Notes: generated from the sequence alone by a model not told the origin. DNA of 64,000 nucleotides from Sphingobium indicum B90A (GCF_000264945.2 NZ_CP013070.1:620001-684000); one strand, 5' to 3'; positions 1 to 9,294 are shown, counted from the first letter of the stretch. Numbers and translations are program-made.

Positions 1-1110
1 GCGGCCGTCCGCGCCGCGCAGGCGGTCGACTATGTCGGCGCAGGCACCATAGAGTTCATCGCCGACGCCAGCGAAGGCCTGCGCGCCGACCGCATCTGGT
101 TCATGGAGATGAACACCCGCCTTCAGGTCGAACATCCGGTGACGGAGGAGATTACCGGCGTCGATCTGGTCGAATGGCAACTCCGCGTGGCGAGCGGCGA
201 ACCCCTGCCGAAGAAGCAGGAGCAATTGTCGATCAACGGCCACGCGATAGAGGCCCGCCTCTATGCCGAAGACCCGGCCAAGGGCTTCTTGCCCAGCCCC
301 GGGCGCATCGACCGGCTGCTGTTCGACAGCGGCGCGCGCGTGGAAACCGGCGTGGAGTCAGGCGATACCGTCAGTTCCTTCTACGACCCGATGATCGCCA
401 AGGTCATCTGCCACGGCCCGGATCGGGAGGCTGCGCGCACCGACCTGCTCCGCTGGCTCGACGGCAGCTTCGTCGGCCCGCTGCACACCAACAAGCCTTT
501 CCTGCATGCCTGCCTGTCCATGGCCGACTTTGCCGAGGGCCGCCTCGACACCGGCCTGATCGAGCGGCAGGGGGAGGCTCTGACCGCCATCGATGGCCCG
601 TCCAACCGCGTTCTCGCCGCCGCCGGACAGCGTTTCCGCAAGGACTGGACCGGCCGCGAGGACAGGGAAGGCCTGTTCGGCTTCCGCCTCAACGCAGCGC
701 CGAAAACCCGGATCGACCTGTTCGTGGACGGCCGCCATGTCGTCGCGGACGCCGCGTCCGGGGACCTGCGCACCGGCCTGCGCTCCGCCATGGAGCGGGA
801 CGGCACGATCATCGTCACCCAGGCCGGGCAAAGCTGGTTCTTCAGCCAGACCCCGCCGGTCAAGGCGGGCGGCGCGGCCGCATCCGACGGCGCGATCCTC
901 TCCCCCATGCCGGGCCGCATCATCGCCGTCGCCGTGGCGAAGGGCGACCGGGTCGCCAAGGGCCAGAAGCTGGTCACGCTGGAGGCGATGAAGATGGAAC
1001 ATAGCCTCACCGCGCCCTTCGACGGCGTGGTGGCGGAACTGGACGCGACCGAAGGCGGCCAGGTCAGCGAAGGCACGCTGCTGGTGCTGGTGGAACGGGG
1101 GGAAGACTGA
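1..1110 (+). CDS. Biotin-dependent acyl-CoA carboxylase, biotin carboxylase/BCCP subunit (3' part)
   Basis: The frame is open from base 1, so the N-terminal ATP-grasp half lies outside the window. The visible part holds the end of the biotin carboxylase domain ([13 protein letters not shown], with the conserved R and E of the carboxybiotin site), the C-terminal carboxylase domain ([14 protein letters not shown]), a linker, and a biotinyl carrier domain with the lysine to be biotinylated in EAMKMEH near the end. This subunit carboxylates biotin with ATP and bicarbonate; a partner beta subunit transfers the carboxyl to an acyl-CoA. Its overlap with MaoC and CoA ester lyase genes, as in leucine/isovalerate clusters, suggests methylcrotonyl-CoA carboxylase alpha. 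Propionyl- or acetyl-CoA specificity cannot be excluded. Confidence 0.93.
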   Translation, partial: AAVRAAQAVDYVGAGTIEFIADASEGLRADRIWFMEMNTRLQVEHPVTEEITGVDLVEWQLRVASGEPLPKKQEQLSINGHAIEARLYAEDPAKGFLPSPGRIDRLLFDSGARVETGVESGDTVSSFYDPMIAKVICHGPDREAARTDLLRWLDGSFVGPLHTNKPFLHACLSMADFAEGRLDTGLIERQGEALTAIDGPSNRVLAAAGQRFRKDWTGREDREGLFGFRLNAAPKTRIDLFVDGRHVVADAASGDLRTGLRSAMERDGTIIVTQAGQSWFFSQTPPVKAGGAAASDGAILSPMPGRIIAVAVAKGDRVAKGQKLVTLEAMKMEHSLTAPFDGVVAELDATEGGQVSEGTLLVLVERGED

Positions 1111-1562
1111 TGGCGGGCCGCTATTATGACGAATGGACCATCGGCGACCGGATCGACCATGAAATCCGCCGCACGGTGACGGAGACCGACAACCTCCTCT
1201 TCTCGACCATGACCCATAATCCGCAGCCTCTGCACCTGGACGCCGAAGCCGCGAAAGCCTCCGAATTCGGCCAGATCCTCGTCAACGGCACCTTCACCTT
1301 CGCGCTGATGGTGGGCTTGTCGGTGGGCGACACGACTTTGGGCACGCTGGTCGCCAATCTCGGCTATGACAGGCTGGTCATGCCCAAGCCCGTCTTCATC
1401 GGGGACACGATGCGGGCGGACAGCGAAGTCACCGACCTCAAGGAAAGCCGCTCCCGCCCCGAAGCGGGCATCGTGACATTCACCCATCGGCTCATGAACC
1501 AGCGGGACGAAATCGTCTGCCAATGCCTGCGCATGGCGCTGCTGAAGAAGAGGCCCGCATGA
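1110..1562 (+). CDS. MaoC family hotdog-fold dehydratase/hydratase
   Basis: 150-aa single hotdog protein. The start ATG overlaps the stop of the carboxylase gene (TGATG), so the two are translationally coupled. The hydratase motif is present in the variant form [11 protein letters not shown], which lacks the usual GDxNPxH Asp. That variant is typical of the mesaconyl-/itaconyl-CoA hydratase-like branch of the family rather than R-specific enoyl-CoA hydratases. Together with the following CLYBL-like lyase it could form a hydratase-lyase pair (C5-dicarboxyl-CoA to acetyl-CoA and pyruvate). That pairing is inference from context; substrate not proven. Confidence 0.88.
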   Translation: MAGRYYDEWTIGDRIDHEIRRTVTETDNLLFSTMTHNPQPLHLDAEAAKASEFGQILVNGTFTFALMVGLSVGDTTLGTLVANLGYDRLVMPKPVFIGDTMRADSEVTDLKESRSRPEAGIVTFTHRLMNQRDEIVCQCLRMALLKKRPA

Positions 1563-2395
1563 AGCTCCGTTCGCTGTTGTTCGTCCCCGCCGACCGCCCG
1601 GAACGCTTCGCCAAGGCGGCGGCGAGCGGCGCCGACGCGATCATTCTGGACCTGGAGGATTCGGTCGCCCCGGAACGCAAGGCCTATGGGCGGGACGCGA
1701 TAGCGGAATGGCTGGCCTCGCCCCGCGACGGCGTGGCCTTCGTCCGCGTCAATCCGCTGGACGGCGACCACACGGCCGCCGATCTGGCCGCCGTGCTACC
1801 CGCCTCGCCCGACGGCATCATGCTGCCCAAGGCGGAGGGGGCGGCGAGCGTCCAGGCGATGATCGCCCTGTCCGGCGGCGCGCCTGTGCCGCCGATCCTG
1901 CCCATCGCGACCGAAACCCCCGCCGCCCTTTTCGAACTGGGCAGCTTCCGCCAGGTGCGCGACAGGCTGGCGGGCCTGACCTGGGGGGCGGAGGATCTGC
2001 CCGCATCCATCGGTGCGTCGACCTCCCGCGAGGAGGACGGGCGCTACACCGCGCCCTTCGAAATGGCGCGCAGCCTGACGCTGTTCGCCGCCCATGCCGC
2101 GGGCGTCCCCGCCATCGACACGGTCTTCCCCCGGATCGAGGCGATGGACGATCTCAAATCCTATATCGGACGTGCGCGGCGCGACGGATTCACTGGCATG
2201 ATGGCGATCCACCCGGTGCAGGTCGCCGCCATCAACGAAGGCTTCACCCCCACCGATGCGGAGATCGCGCGGGCAAGGGCGGTAGTGGACGCCTTCGCCG
2301 CCAATCCCGGCGCGGGCGTGCTGAAACTGGACGGCAAGATGATCGACCGGCCCCATCTCATCCAGGCGCAGCGGGTGCTGGCCGCCGCCCAATGA
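1559..2395 (+). CDS. HpcH/HpaI family CoA ester lyase (CitE/CLYBL-like)
   Basis: 278 aa starting at the ATG that overlaps the MaoC stop (ATGA). It is a TIM-barrel aldolase-like protein. Family motifs are [14 protein letters not shown] at the N-terminus, [11 protein letters not shown] (metal/CoA site), [26 protein letters not shown] and [12 protein letters not shown]. The family cleaves malyl-, citramalyl- or methylmalyl-CoA type thioesters to acetyl-CoA plus an oxoacid. An upstream in-frame ATG (1523) lies inside the MaoC gene and is unlikely to be used. Third gene of the visible operon; followed by a hairpin before a convergent gene. Confidence 0.9.
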   Translation: MKLRSLLFVPADRPERFAKAAASGADAIILDLEDSVAPERKAYGRDAIAEWLASPRDGVAFVRVNPLDGDHTAADLAAVLPASPDGIMLPKAEGAASVQAMIALSGGAPVPPILPIATETPAALFELGSFRQVRDRLAGLTWGAEDLPASIGASTSREEDGRYTAPFEMARSLTLFAAHAAGVPAIDTVFPRIEAMDDLKSYIGRARRDGFTGMMAIHPVQVAAINEGFTPTDAEIARARAVVDAFAANPGAGVLKLDGKMIDRPHLIQAQRVLAAAQ

Positions 2396-2400
2396 AGAAA

Positions 2401-2422
2401 GGCCCGGCCTTGCGGCCGGGGC
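2401..2422. terminator. Bidirectional hairpin terminator between convergent genes
   Basis: GGCCCGGCC - TTGC - GGCCGGGGCC forms a strong GC stem-loop with one bulge, 5 bases after the CoA ester lyase stop and 23 bases before the end of the minus-strand DUF2171 gene. There is no long U tract, only AAAG on one side, so termination may be partly factor-dependent. Confidence 0.6.
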
Positions 2423-2444
2423 CCTCCTGTGCTTCCGGGCGACC

Positions 2445-3392
2445 TTATCGGTAGCGGCCCTTTTCGTAGGTCGAACCGCCAGCCCCGCTGAAACGGTCCT
2501 GGGCGTCATCGTCCTGCGATCCGAACAGGGCCTGCTGCTCCCGCTCGGTGCGCCATGCGGTCTGCGCCTGTTCCGCGGTCTTTTCCAGCGTCACCTTCTG
2601 CGCGTCCACCGACCGGATCCAGGATGACGGGATCGAATGATGGACGCCGCCCGACTCCTGGTCGTTCTTGGTCAGGATGATGCGGTCGCCGCGCAGCTTG
2701 TCGACCGTGCCGACATGTTCGCCGTCGCTGCCGACGACTTCCATATGCTCGCGCACCTGCTGGACCGCCTGACGCTGCTCGCCGCGGCGCGTGCGCCAAC
2801 TGCCGAACTCATTGTTGAAGCGTTCGCGGTTTTCGCGCTGATATTCGGCATAGTCGCGGTCCAGTTCGTCGATCCGCTGCTGGCGCCAGGCATGGTAATT
2901 GGCGTCGTGATGCTCGCCATAATCATGGTTCGGGCCATAGGCGCGCACGCGATAGCCATGATCCTCGCTGCCGAAGCCGCTGCGTTCGCCGGTATAGGGC
3001 GCGTAGCCGCGATTGGGCAGGTAGCGGCCCGTATTGGCGGCGGAGGCATAGCCGATCCGGCTGCTCTGGTCCCGCGGATCGCCATAGGGGCGGTTGTAAT
3101 AATCGTCATATTCGCGGCGGCGCTCCGCCTCCTCATCGCCGAACCAGCTCCGGATCTCGTCACCGGCGCGGTCGAGGAAGCCCCGTTCGTCAGGATCATA
3201 ATCATCCGCCGGGCGCCGGTTGCCCGACCCGCCATATCCCGATCCCGGCCCGCCGAACTGGCCGCGCGTGCCATATCGATAGCTGCGATCGTCCCGCCAG
3301 TCGCGCCGCGCACGGTAACGGTCGGAATCCCGGTCCCAGTCCGTCCAGTTACGATCGCCGTCACCATAGCGACGTCCGCCTTGGTAACCCAT
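2445..3392 (-). CDS. SWFGD-motif / DUF2171 domain protein
   Basis: 315 aa. The start is chosen at the ATG preceded by AGGAGA at good spacing; a longer open frame to 3566 has no ribosome site. The first two thirds are very hydrophilic and rich in Arg, Asp, Tyr and Gly (YR/DR/GY repeats), with the conserved RSWFGDEEAERRR block near residues 87-99. The C-terminus (about residues 220-300) is a DUF2171/PRC-barrel-like domain (VVGSDGEHVGTVDKL, DRIILTKND, HHSIPSSWI). Such proteins are common in sphingomonads and rhizobia and are often stress-induced; function unknown. It has no signal peptide or membrane segment. Confidence 0.85.
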   Translation of the reverse strand: MGYQGGRRYGDGDRNWTDWDRDSDRYRARRDWRDDRSYRYGTRGQFGGPGSGYGGSGNRRPADDYDPDERGFLDRAGDEIRSWFGDEEAERRREYDDYYNRPYGDPRDQSSRIGYASAANTGRYLPNRGYAPYTGERSGFGSEDHGYRVRAYGPNHDYGEHHDANYHAWRQQRIDELDRDYAEYQRENRERFNNEFGSWRTRRGEQRQAVQQVREHMEVVGSDGEHVGTVDKLRGDRIILTKNDQESGGVHHSIPSSWIRSVDAQKVTLEKTAEQAQTAWRTEREQQALFGSQDDDAQDRFSGAGGSTYEKGRYR

Positions 3393-3574
3393 TGTCCGTC
3401 TCCTTGTCTGCGTCTGCTTCTGCACGACGTCCCTTGAGATGCCGTCACCGCACCAATGAGCATGCCGCCGCATCGTTCCGGGCGTTACGCAGGAGTAATG
3501 TCCCGCCTTTGCCCCGGCAGACCGGCCGCGCCGGAGGATGGAGGGCGGCTCCGTTTTTTTGCGCAAAAAGACCG

Positions 3575-3603
3575 TTGCATGGCCGCAATCCGTCGCTTAT
3601 AGG
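3575..3603 (+). promoter_or_regulatory. Promoter of tRNA-Ala
   Basis: TTGCAT, 17-bp spacer, TATAGG, placed so that transcription would start a few bases before the tRNA 5' end at 3618. Confidence 0.6.
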
Positions 3604-3617
3604 CAGCGCTCCTTAAC

Positions 3618-3693
<76 letters not shown>

Positions 3694-3879
3694 CTTTCCA
3701 GACAAGTCCTGGATTCCTACCCGACAGGCAGGCATTCGGGGATTTTTCGTCCATCTGCCGCATCGGTGCCGATGCGCAGGCGTGGAAGCCATGTCCGCGC
3801 CGCCACATGTCGCTGGACGGGCGAAGCCGATCTGCCGGGCAAGCGCGGCAGGTCAAAGCGGAAAGGACTTCGCGCCGAT

Positions 3880-3907
3880 GGAAAGGCCGTCTCAAACGGC
3901 GCTTTCC
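3880..3907 (-). terminator. Terminator-like hairpin after the CoA-transferase operon
   Basis: GGAAAGGCCGT - CTCAA - ACGGCGCTTTCC forms a stem with one bulge, downstream of the minus-strand CoA-transferase subunit B gene. The rest of 3694-3945 holds nothing recognisable. Confidence 0.5.
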
Positions 3908-3945
3908 GTCCGTTCAGGCATCCGCAATCGTCGGATCGGCCGCGC

Positions 3946-4581
3946 TCATGCGTCGAAGTCGGCTTCGGTGAGGGCGCGGACCTGATCGAGGTCGACGCCG
4001 GGCGCGCATTCGATCAGGCGGAAGCGGGCGTTTCGGTCGGCGCGCGCAAAGACGGCCAGGTCTGTTATCAGCATGTCGACCACCGCCGATCCCGTCAGGG
4101 GAAGGGTGCAGCTCTTGCGGAACTTGGGCGTGCCGTCCCGCGAGACATGGTCCATCAGCACGATGATGCGCCGGACCCCCGCGACCAGGTCCATCGCGCC
4201 GCCCATGCCCTTCACCATCTTTCCGGGGATCATCCAGTTGGCGATGTCGCCATTTTCCGCGACCTCCATCGCGCCCAGGACCGAAAGGTCGATATGGCCG
4301 CCGCGGATCATGCCGAAACTGTCGGCCGAAGACACATAGCTGGTGCCGGCGAGTTCGGTGATCGTCTCCTTCCCCGCATTGATGATGTCGGCGTCGACAT
4401 GCGCGGCATCGGGATAAGGGCCAAGGCCCAGCATGCCGTTTTCCGACTGCAGCGTCACGTCCATGCCTGCGGGAATATTGTCGGCGACCAGGGTCGGAAT
4501 GCCGATGCCCAGATTGACGTAGAAACCGTCGCGCAGTTCGCGCGCGGCGCGGGCGGCCATGTCGTTGCGGGTCCAGGGCAT
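3946..4581 (-). CDS. 3-oxoacid CoA-transferase subunit B
   Basis: 211 aa. The start is the ATG that follows the subunit A stop by one base and is preceded by GGAGG; an in-frame ATG at 4638 lies inside subunit A and is rejected. Motifs GIGIPTLVADNIP and QSENGMLGLGP carry the catalytic glutamate (SENG) that forms the glutamyl-CoA thioester. Paired with subunit A it transfers CoA between succinyl-CoA (or another donor) and acetoacetate or 3-oxoadipate. Beside the methylcrotonyl-type carboxylase operon, acetoacetate activation is the likelier role (ScoB-like). PcaJ-like specificity is possible. Confidence 0.92.
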   Translation of the reverse strand: MPWTRNDMAARAARELRDGFYVNLGIGIPTLVADNIPAGMDVTLQSENGMLGLGPYPDAAHVDADIINAGKETITELAGTSYVSSADSFGMIRGGHIDLSVLGAMEVAENGDIANWMIPGKMVKGMGGAMDLVAGVRRIIVLMDHVSRDGTPKFRKSCTLPLTGSAVVDMLITDLAVFARADRNARFRLIECAPGVDLDQVRALTEADFDA

Positions 4582-4582
4582 G

Positions 4583-5287
4583 TCAAACCTCCTTGCGCAC
4601 GATGCGCTTTTCGATGCGCTTCTCGTTCCGTTCGGCAATGATCAGGCGCTGCACGAAAATGCCGGGCGTGTGGACATGGTCGGGATCGATCGCGCCGGCG
4701 GGAAGCAGCTCCTCGACCTCCGCGACCGTGACGCGGCTGGACGTCGCCACCATCGGGTTGAAGTTGCGCGCCGTCTTGCGATAGACGAGATTGCCCTTCT
4801 CGTCCCCGCGCCATGCCTTGACGATGGCAAGGTCGGCCGTCAGCCCTGTCTCCAGGATATAGCGCTCGCCGCCGAATATCTTTTCTTCCTTGCCCTGCGC
4901 CACGATCGTCCCGACGCCCGTTCGCGTGTAGAAGCCGGCGATCCCCGCGCCGCCCGCGCGCAGCCGCTCCGCCAGCGTGCCCTGCGGATTGAATTCCAGT
5001 TCCAGGGCGCCTGTCAGATATTGGCGTTCGAACTCCTTATTCTCCCCGACATAGGAGGAGATCATCTTGCGCACCTGCCGGCTCTGCAACAGCAGGCCCA
5101 GGCCGAAATCGTCGACGCCCGCGTTGTTCGAAATGACGGTAAGATCCTTGACGCCGCTGCGGCGGATCTCGTCGATCAGCGTTTCGGGAATGCCGCAGAG
5201 GCCGAAGCCGCCCGCCGCGATGGTCATTCCGTCGAAAAGCAGGCCCGAAAGAGCCTCGCTGGCCGTGTCGTGAAATTTTCTCGCCAT
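4583..5287 (-). CDS. 3-oxoacid CoA-transferase subunit A
   Basis: 234 aa, Rossmann-like CoA-transferase A fold: GMTIAAGGFGLCGIPE near the N-terminus (glycine loop GGFGLCG), NNAGVDDFGLG, and GTLAERLRAGGAGIAGFYTRTG. First gene of a two-gene minus-strand operon with subunit B, almost contiguous. It is divergent from the GntR-type gene at 5448, across a 160-bp region holding a perfect inverted repeat. Confidence 0.92.
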   Translation of the reverse strand: MARKFHDTASEALSGLLFDGMTIAAGGFGLCGIPETLIDEIRRSGVKDLTVISNNAGVDDFGLGLLLQSRQVRKMISSYVGENKEFERQYLTGALELEFNPQGTLAERLRAGGAGIAGFYTRTGVGTIVAQGKEEKIFGGERYILETGLTADLAIVKAWRGDEKGNLVYRKTARNFNPMVATSSRVTVAEVEELLPAGAIDPDHVHTPGIFVQRLIIAERNEKRIEKRIVRKEV

Positions 5288-5420
5288 GTCGTTGGACTCG
5301 CATGCTGCTGAGGTGGTGCCGCTATCGGCGGCGGCGATATGTGGGCGTCGGAATGCGGGGCGGCGATCGCGGGCGCCGTCTTGCTGCTAGGCACTCCCGG
5401 CCAAAGCATGTATGGAACAT

Positions 5421-5435
5421 GATTGTAGAACAATC
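5421..5435. promoter_or_regulatory. Perfect inverted repeat, candidate GntR operator
   Basis: GATTGT-AGA-ACAATC lies 12 bp before the chosen GntR start and in the divergent region to the CoA-transferase genes. A second small palindrome, CATG-TATGGAA-CATG, sits just upstream (about 5407-5421). Position suggests autoregulation and possible control of the CoA-transferase operon. Confidence 0.5.
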
Positions 5436-5447
5436 AAGAGGGGTCCT

Positions 5448-6128
5448 ATGGAGGCCGGTTTGGAGTTCGAGCCTGCTGGCACGGCGCGCAAGGTGGTTCT
5501 GGGCATATTGGCCGGGCTGGACGAGCGGCAACTCGTCCCCGGCCAGCGGCTTGCGGAAACGGACCTCGCGCTTCGCTATGACGTCGGCCGAAACGCGGTG
5601 CGGGAGGCCATGCAACATCTGTCGGTGCGCGGGATCATCGAACTGGAGGCCAATCGGTCGCCCTCGATCCGGAAGCTCGACCTGGCCGAGAGCATGGAGG
5701 TGCTCGACGTCGCGGAGGCGATGACGGCGCTCGCCGCCCGCACCGCGGCCGGCCGATATGTGGAGCGCCTGCACGGGAAGCCCCTGCGCGACGTGCTGAA
5801 GCGCCTCGACATGGCGGCGGCCGACCGGGAGGAGGGGGCCTTCAACGCGGCGCGGCGTCAATTTTATCGCGTGCTGCTGCGGATCGGCGACAATCGCGAG
5901 TTGCGCAGGCTCTTTCCATCCGTGGGCATGCACATCATCCACGTTCAATATTCGATGCCCGAACTCCAGAAGGTCCGGCGCCGCGACTATGCCGATATGG
6001 CGGCCGCCGTCATGAAGAAGGATGCGGCGCTGGCGGAGGCGGTGGCCCGCCGGCACGTCGACAATGTCCGCGGCGCCATCGCCGATTGGCATGCGCGGCG
6101 GAGCGACGGCCATATGGGGGCGCGCTGA
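5448..6128 (+). CDS. GntR family (FadR/FCD-type) transcriptional regulator
   Basis: 226 aa from the ATG preceded by AGAGGGG. An earlier in-frame ATG at 5412 would put the palindrome 5421-5435 inside the gene and is disfavoured. Residues about 10-75 are a winged helix (ILAGLDERQLVPGQRLAETDLALRYDV, NAVREAMQHL, RGIIELEANR), followed by an all-helical FCD-like effector domain with several His residues (HIIHVQ, RRHVDNV). It is probably a repressor of the adjacent CoA-transferase and/or thioesterase genes. The thioesterase follows 2 bp downstream in the same operon. Confidence 0.88.
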   Translation: MEAGLEFEPAGTARKVVLGILAGLDERQLVPGQRLAETDLALRYDVGRNAVREAMQHLSVRGIIELEANRSPSIRKLDLAESMEVLDVAEAMTALAARTAAGRYVERLHGKPLRDVLKRLDMAAADREEGAFNAARRQFYRVLLRIGDNRELRRLFPSVGMHIIHVQYSMPELQKVRRRDYADMAAAVMKKDAALAEAVARRHVDNVRGAIADWHARRSDGHMGAR

Positions 6129-6130
6129 TC

Positions 6131-6568
6131 ATGCCCAAACCGGAAGGCTGGCGGCTCGACCCCGGCAATTACCCGGTGCGCGGAGACTTCCAGACGCGGT
6201 TCCAGGACCTGGACGTCAATGGCCACATCAACAATGTCGCCTTCGCGGCGCTGTTCGAGGGCGGCCGCGTCATGCTGAACCGGCAGGTCGACGCCCTGGC
6301 CAACCGGCCGTCGAACGAGCGCACTGTGGTTGGCGACCTCCACATAAGCTATCTGGGCGAAGGCAATTTTCCCGATCTCGTCCATATCGCGTCGGGCTTC
6401 GGCCGCCTTGGCCGCACGAGCTGGACGATCCATCAGGCGATGTTCCAGAACGGCCGCATCATCGCGACCTGCGATACGGTCATCATATGCCGCACGGACG
6501 GGCAGGCAAAGCCGCTGCGCGACGAACTGAGGGCCGATCTGACCGCAAGGATGGCGAAGCAGGCATAG
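6131..6568 (+). CDS. Acyl-CoA thioesterase, hotdog fold (4HBT/YbgC-like)
   Basis: 145 aa, ATG two bases after the GntR stop. The N-terminal motif FQDLDVNGHINNVAF is the thioesterase signature (D-x-NGHxNN), with the Asp expected to act as nucleophile or general base. The rest fits one hotdog domain (GDLHISYLGE, TCDTVIICRTDG). It hydrolyses an acyl-CoA; the chain is unknown. Co-transcription with the GntR regulator suggests a CoA-recycling role in the same catabolic module. Confidence 0.85.
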   Translation: MPKPEGWRLDPGNYPVRGDFQTRFQDLDVNGHINNVAFAALFEGGRVMLNRQVDALANRPSNERTVVGDLHISYLGEGNFPDLVHIASGFGRLGRTSWTIHQAMFQNGRIIATCDTVIICRTDGQAKPLRDELRADLTARMAKQA

Positions 6569-7035
6569 GGTTTTCAAGGCGGCCGTCTAGGTCCGACAAG
6601 CCCCGGAAGCGCGGCTCCCTGGTCTCCATCCGATTTTAGGGAAACGAACGTCCATCCGCCCTGCGGAAAACGGCCGCCGGAACGTTGAAGAGCGCGCCGC
6701 CGCCATTGATCCCGATGTAACGGCAATGCTCTCGGCGGAAGCGGGAAGGGGCTTCGTCAGGCTGGCAGCGAAGATCGCGCCATGTGCGCGGCAGGCAATG
6801 GGCGGCGGCTCCTTTGCCCTGCTTTCATGCGCAATGTTAATTTAATATATCGTCGAAATCTCTTTGACAGTTTCGATATATGAAACTATAAACGATAGAA
6901 AGTTCATTTTATGGATGAACGCCAAGGCATTTTTTGCGCATTGCCGCCGAAGGTCGGCGCGGCGCCGGTTTTCCGTCTGGAAATGCGCGTGGCCGCCTTG
7001 GGGCCATGGAATAATGTATAAAGGGGAAGTGGGAG
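6569..7035. other. Intergenic region with promoter, no convincing gene
   Basis: 467 bp between the thioesterase and the TonB receptor. The 3' half is AT-rich and holds the IclR-type promoter at 6864-6892, giving a leader of roughly 135 nt before the receptor. On the minus strand between about 6640 and 6780 there is a 40-50 codon open stretch without a start codon that may be a gene remnant; I could not identify it. Confidence 0.5.
6864..6892 (+). promoter_or_regulatory. Promoter with IclR-type operator in the spacer (TonB receptor)
   Basis: TTGACA, 17-bp spacer, TATAAA: close to a consensus sigma-70 promoter. The spacer GTTTCGATATATGAAAC is itself a near-palindrome (GTTTC n7 GAAAC around ATATAT), the shape of IclR-family operators. 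An almost identical element occurs at 13176-13204. A regulator bound here would cover the space between -35 and -10, so repression is expected, probably by the IclR protein at 12211-13038. Confidence 0.8.
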
Positions 7036-9294
7036 ATGGACATGACTGAAAGGGCGAATCTTCATTTGCGGGGCAGGCTGGTCTTTGCGGCGGCATCGGC
7101 CGCGATTGCACTGGTGGGCGCCATGCCGGCCCATGCGCAGTCGGACGCCGTTCCGGGCGGCGCCGATGCCCCCAGGGATTCAAGCCAGGACATCGTCGTC
7201 ACCGCGCAGAAGCGCGCGTCGCGCCTGTCGGACGTTCCCGCCGCGATCTCGGCCTTCAGCGGCCAATATATTCAGGAGCGCGGCGTCAGCGACTTCGAAG
7301 GGATCGTGGAGCAGACGCCCGGCGTCAGCATCACGTCCGACTTCGGGGGCAGCGCGTCCAAAGTGATCTCCGTCCGCGGCCTGGGCGGCAGCGACGATTA
7401 TCGCCCGAACGGCAGTTCGTCGGCGGCGCTGCATATCGACGACGTCTACCAGACGTCCAATCTCTTCCTCTCGCTTCCCTTTTTCGACGTGGAGCGCGTG
7501 GAGGTGCTGAAGGGGCCGCAGGGCACGCTCTATGGCCGCAACAGCACGGCGGGCGTGATCAACGTGCTCACGCGCGATCCGGGCAAGGATCTCGACGGCT
7601 ATGTGACGGCCGAACTAGGCAGTTACGAACGCTATCGCATCGAGGGCGCGGTCGGCGGTGCGATCACGCAGGATATTTCCGCCCGCATCGCCGTCCTGCG
7701 CGAATGGGGCGGCGGTTACATGAACGGCAAGGGCGCCGGCTCGCTCGCCGGCACGCGGGTCTTCGCGGGCACGCCGGTGGTTCCCGATCCGGGCGCTCGC
7801 AGCGGATGGGGCGACCGCGACATGCTGGCCCTGCGCGGCACGCTGCTCTGGACCATGCCCACCGGCGGCAAGTTGAAGCTCAAGGCCTTTATGAGCCGCG
7901 ACAAGGGCGAGAACCAGATCACCGACAGCGTCCAGGGCATCAACAACAACGGCTGGCTGGAGCCCGACAACGATCCCTACACCTTCTACTCGTCCCGCTA
8001 TCCGATGCGCGACATCCGGATGCATGGCGGTTCGCTGAACTATGAGCAGCCGCTGACGGATGACATCACGCTCACCACCATCCTGGGCTACCAATATGGC
8101 AAGCGCTTCGTGGAGGGGGCCACCGGCGGCCCTGCGCGCGTATTCGATTGGGATTTCAACGACCGCGTGCGGCAGAAGTCGCTGGAAGCCCGCCTGGCGG
8201 GCGACCTTGGCCCGATCGACTGGGTGGTCGGCGTCTATGCGATCAACGACAAGGTCAACTTCATGACCGATCTGGACTATACCGATGTCGCGGCGACCCG
8301 CGTCCGGACCAATTATACCCAGACGCGCAAAAGCCGCGCCGTCTTCGGCCAGGTCGAATGGCCGATCACCGACAAGTTCACCGTTACCGGCGGCCTTCGC
8401 TACACGGACGACAAGGCGCGGTTCGCCGGATCGACGATCGACCTCAATCCGTATGGCATCTCCCAGGGCGCCAGCCGCTTTCCCGCGGTGCCCGTGTTCT
8501 TCGACAACCGGGCGCACGACAATAATGTGTCGGGACGGCTGACGCTGTCCTACAAGCCGATCGAGGAGATCAAGGTCTACGCGTCCTACGGCACGGGCTA
8601 CAAGGCCGGCGGCTTCGACGGATCGTCGATCTTCAGCGCGGTGGAGGCGCTGCCGCTCAAGCCTGAAAACGTCAAGGCCTATGAGGCAGGCTTCAAGGTT
8701 TCGACCGCCGCCGGCTTCTATGCATCGGTCGACGGTTTCTATTACGATCTGTCGGAACTGCAGGCATTCACCATCGTTGCGCCCAACACGCCGAACGTCC
8801 GCATCAATGTCGGCAAGTCGATCCTCTACGGCGTCGATTTGCAGGTCGGACTGAGCCTGTTCGACAATGATCGGCACAGCCTCCGCCTGGAAGCGGGTGG
8901 GACGCTGCTCGACAGCAGGATCACGGAATTCCAGGGCACGCCCGCTCAGGTCGCCGCGAACCTTGGCAACGATCTTCCCGCCGCGCCGCATCGCACCGCC
9001 AACGCATCCCTGGTTCACAAGCTCCAGCTCGGCGGGGGGCTGGAGTTCACGACCACGTTCGACGCCCGTTACAAGAGCGCCGAATTCAAGCGCCTGAACA
9101 ATGTCGCGACCTCCAGGGTGCCGACATATGCCCTGTTCGGATTGCGCGGGGAACTGTCGTCGGATGCGGGCTGGTCGGTATTCGCCTATGTCCGCAACCT
9201 CACTGACGAGGTGTATGCGATCGACCGCAATCTGGCGCAGCGCCTGGTCGGGTCGCCGCGGCTGTTCGGCGGCGGCGTGCGGTATGAATTCTAA
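7036..9294 (+). CDS. TonB-dependent receptor
   Basis: 752 aa outer-membrane transporter. The signal peptide covers about residues 1-35 (hydrophobic stretch ending AMPAHAQS), followed by the DIVVTAQKR segment typical of sphingomonad receptors. The plug domain is about residues 60-170 (DVPAAISAFSGQYI, SVRGLGG, VEVLKGPQGTLYGRNSTAGV), then a long beta-barrel ending in RYEF with the usual terminal aromatic residue. It imports a ligand using the proton-motive force via TonB. First gene of the IclR-linked catabolic cluster, driven by the promoter at 6864-6892; preceded by a GGGAG ribosome site. The substrate is unknown but is likely that of the downstream GMC and aldehyde dehydrogenases. Confidence 0.95.
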   Translation: MDMTERANLHLRGRLVFAAASAAIALVGAMPAHAQSDAVPGGADAPRDSSQDIVVTAQKRASRLSDVPAAISAFSGQYIQERGVSDFEGIVEQTPGVSITSDFGGSASKVISVRGLGGSDDYRPNGSSSAALHIDDVYQTSNLFLSLPFFDVERVEVLKGPQGTLYGRNSTAGVINVLTRDPGKDLDGYVTAELGSYERYRIEGAVGGAITQDISARIAVLREWGGGYMNGKGAGSLAGTRVFAGTPVVPDPGARSGWGDRDMLALRGTLLWTMPTGGKLKLKAFMSRDKGENQITDSVQGINNNGWLEPDNDPYTFYSSRYPMRDIRMHGGSLNYEQPLTDDITLTTILGYQYGKRFVEGATGGPARVFDWDFNDRVRQKSLEARLAGDLGPIDWVVGVYAINDKVNFMTDLDYTDVAATRVRTNYTQTRKSRAVFGQVEWPITDKFTVTGGLRYTDDKARFAGSTIDLNPYGISQGASRFPAVPVFFDNRAHDNNVSGRLTLSYKPIEEIKVYASYGTGYKAGGFDGSSIFSAVEALPLKPENVKAYEAGFKVSTAAGFYASVDGFYYDLSELQAFTIVAPNTPNVRINVGKSILYGVDLQVGLSLFDNDRHSLRLEAGGTLLDSRITEFQGTPAQVAANLGNDLPAAPHRTANASLVHKLQLGGGLEFTTTFDARYKSAEFKRLNNVATSRVPTYALFGLRGELSSDAGWSVFAYVRNLTDEVYAIDRNLAQRLVGSPRLFGGGVRYEF

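Noticed and set aside
2637..3437. 266-aa hydrophobic plus-strand ORF opposite the DUF2171 gene
   Set aside because: Looks like a membrane protein only because it is antisense to an Asp/Arg/Tyr-rich gene; the minus frame carries SWFGD and DUF2171 motifs and a ribosome site.
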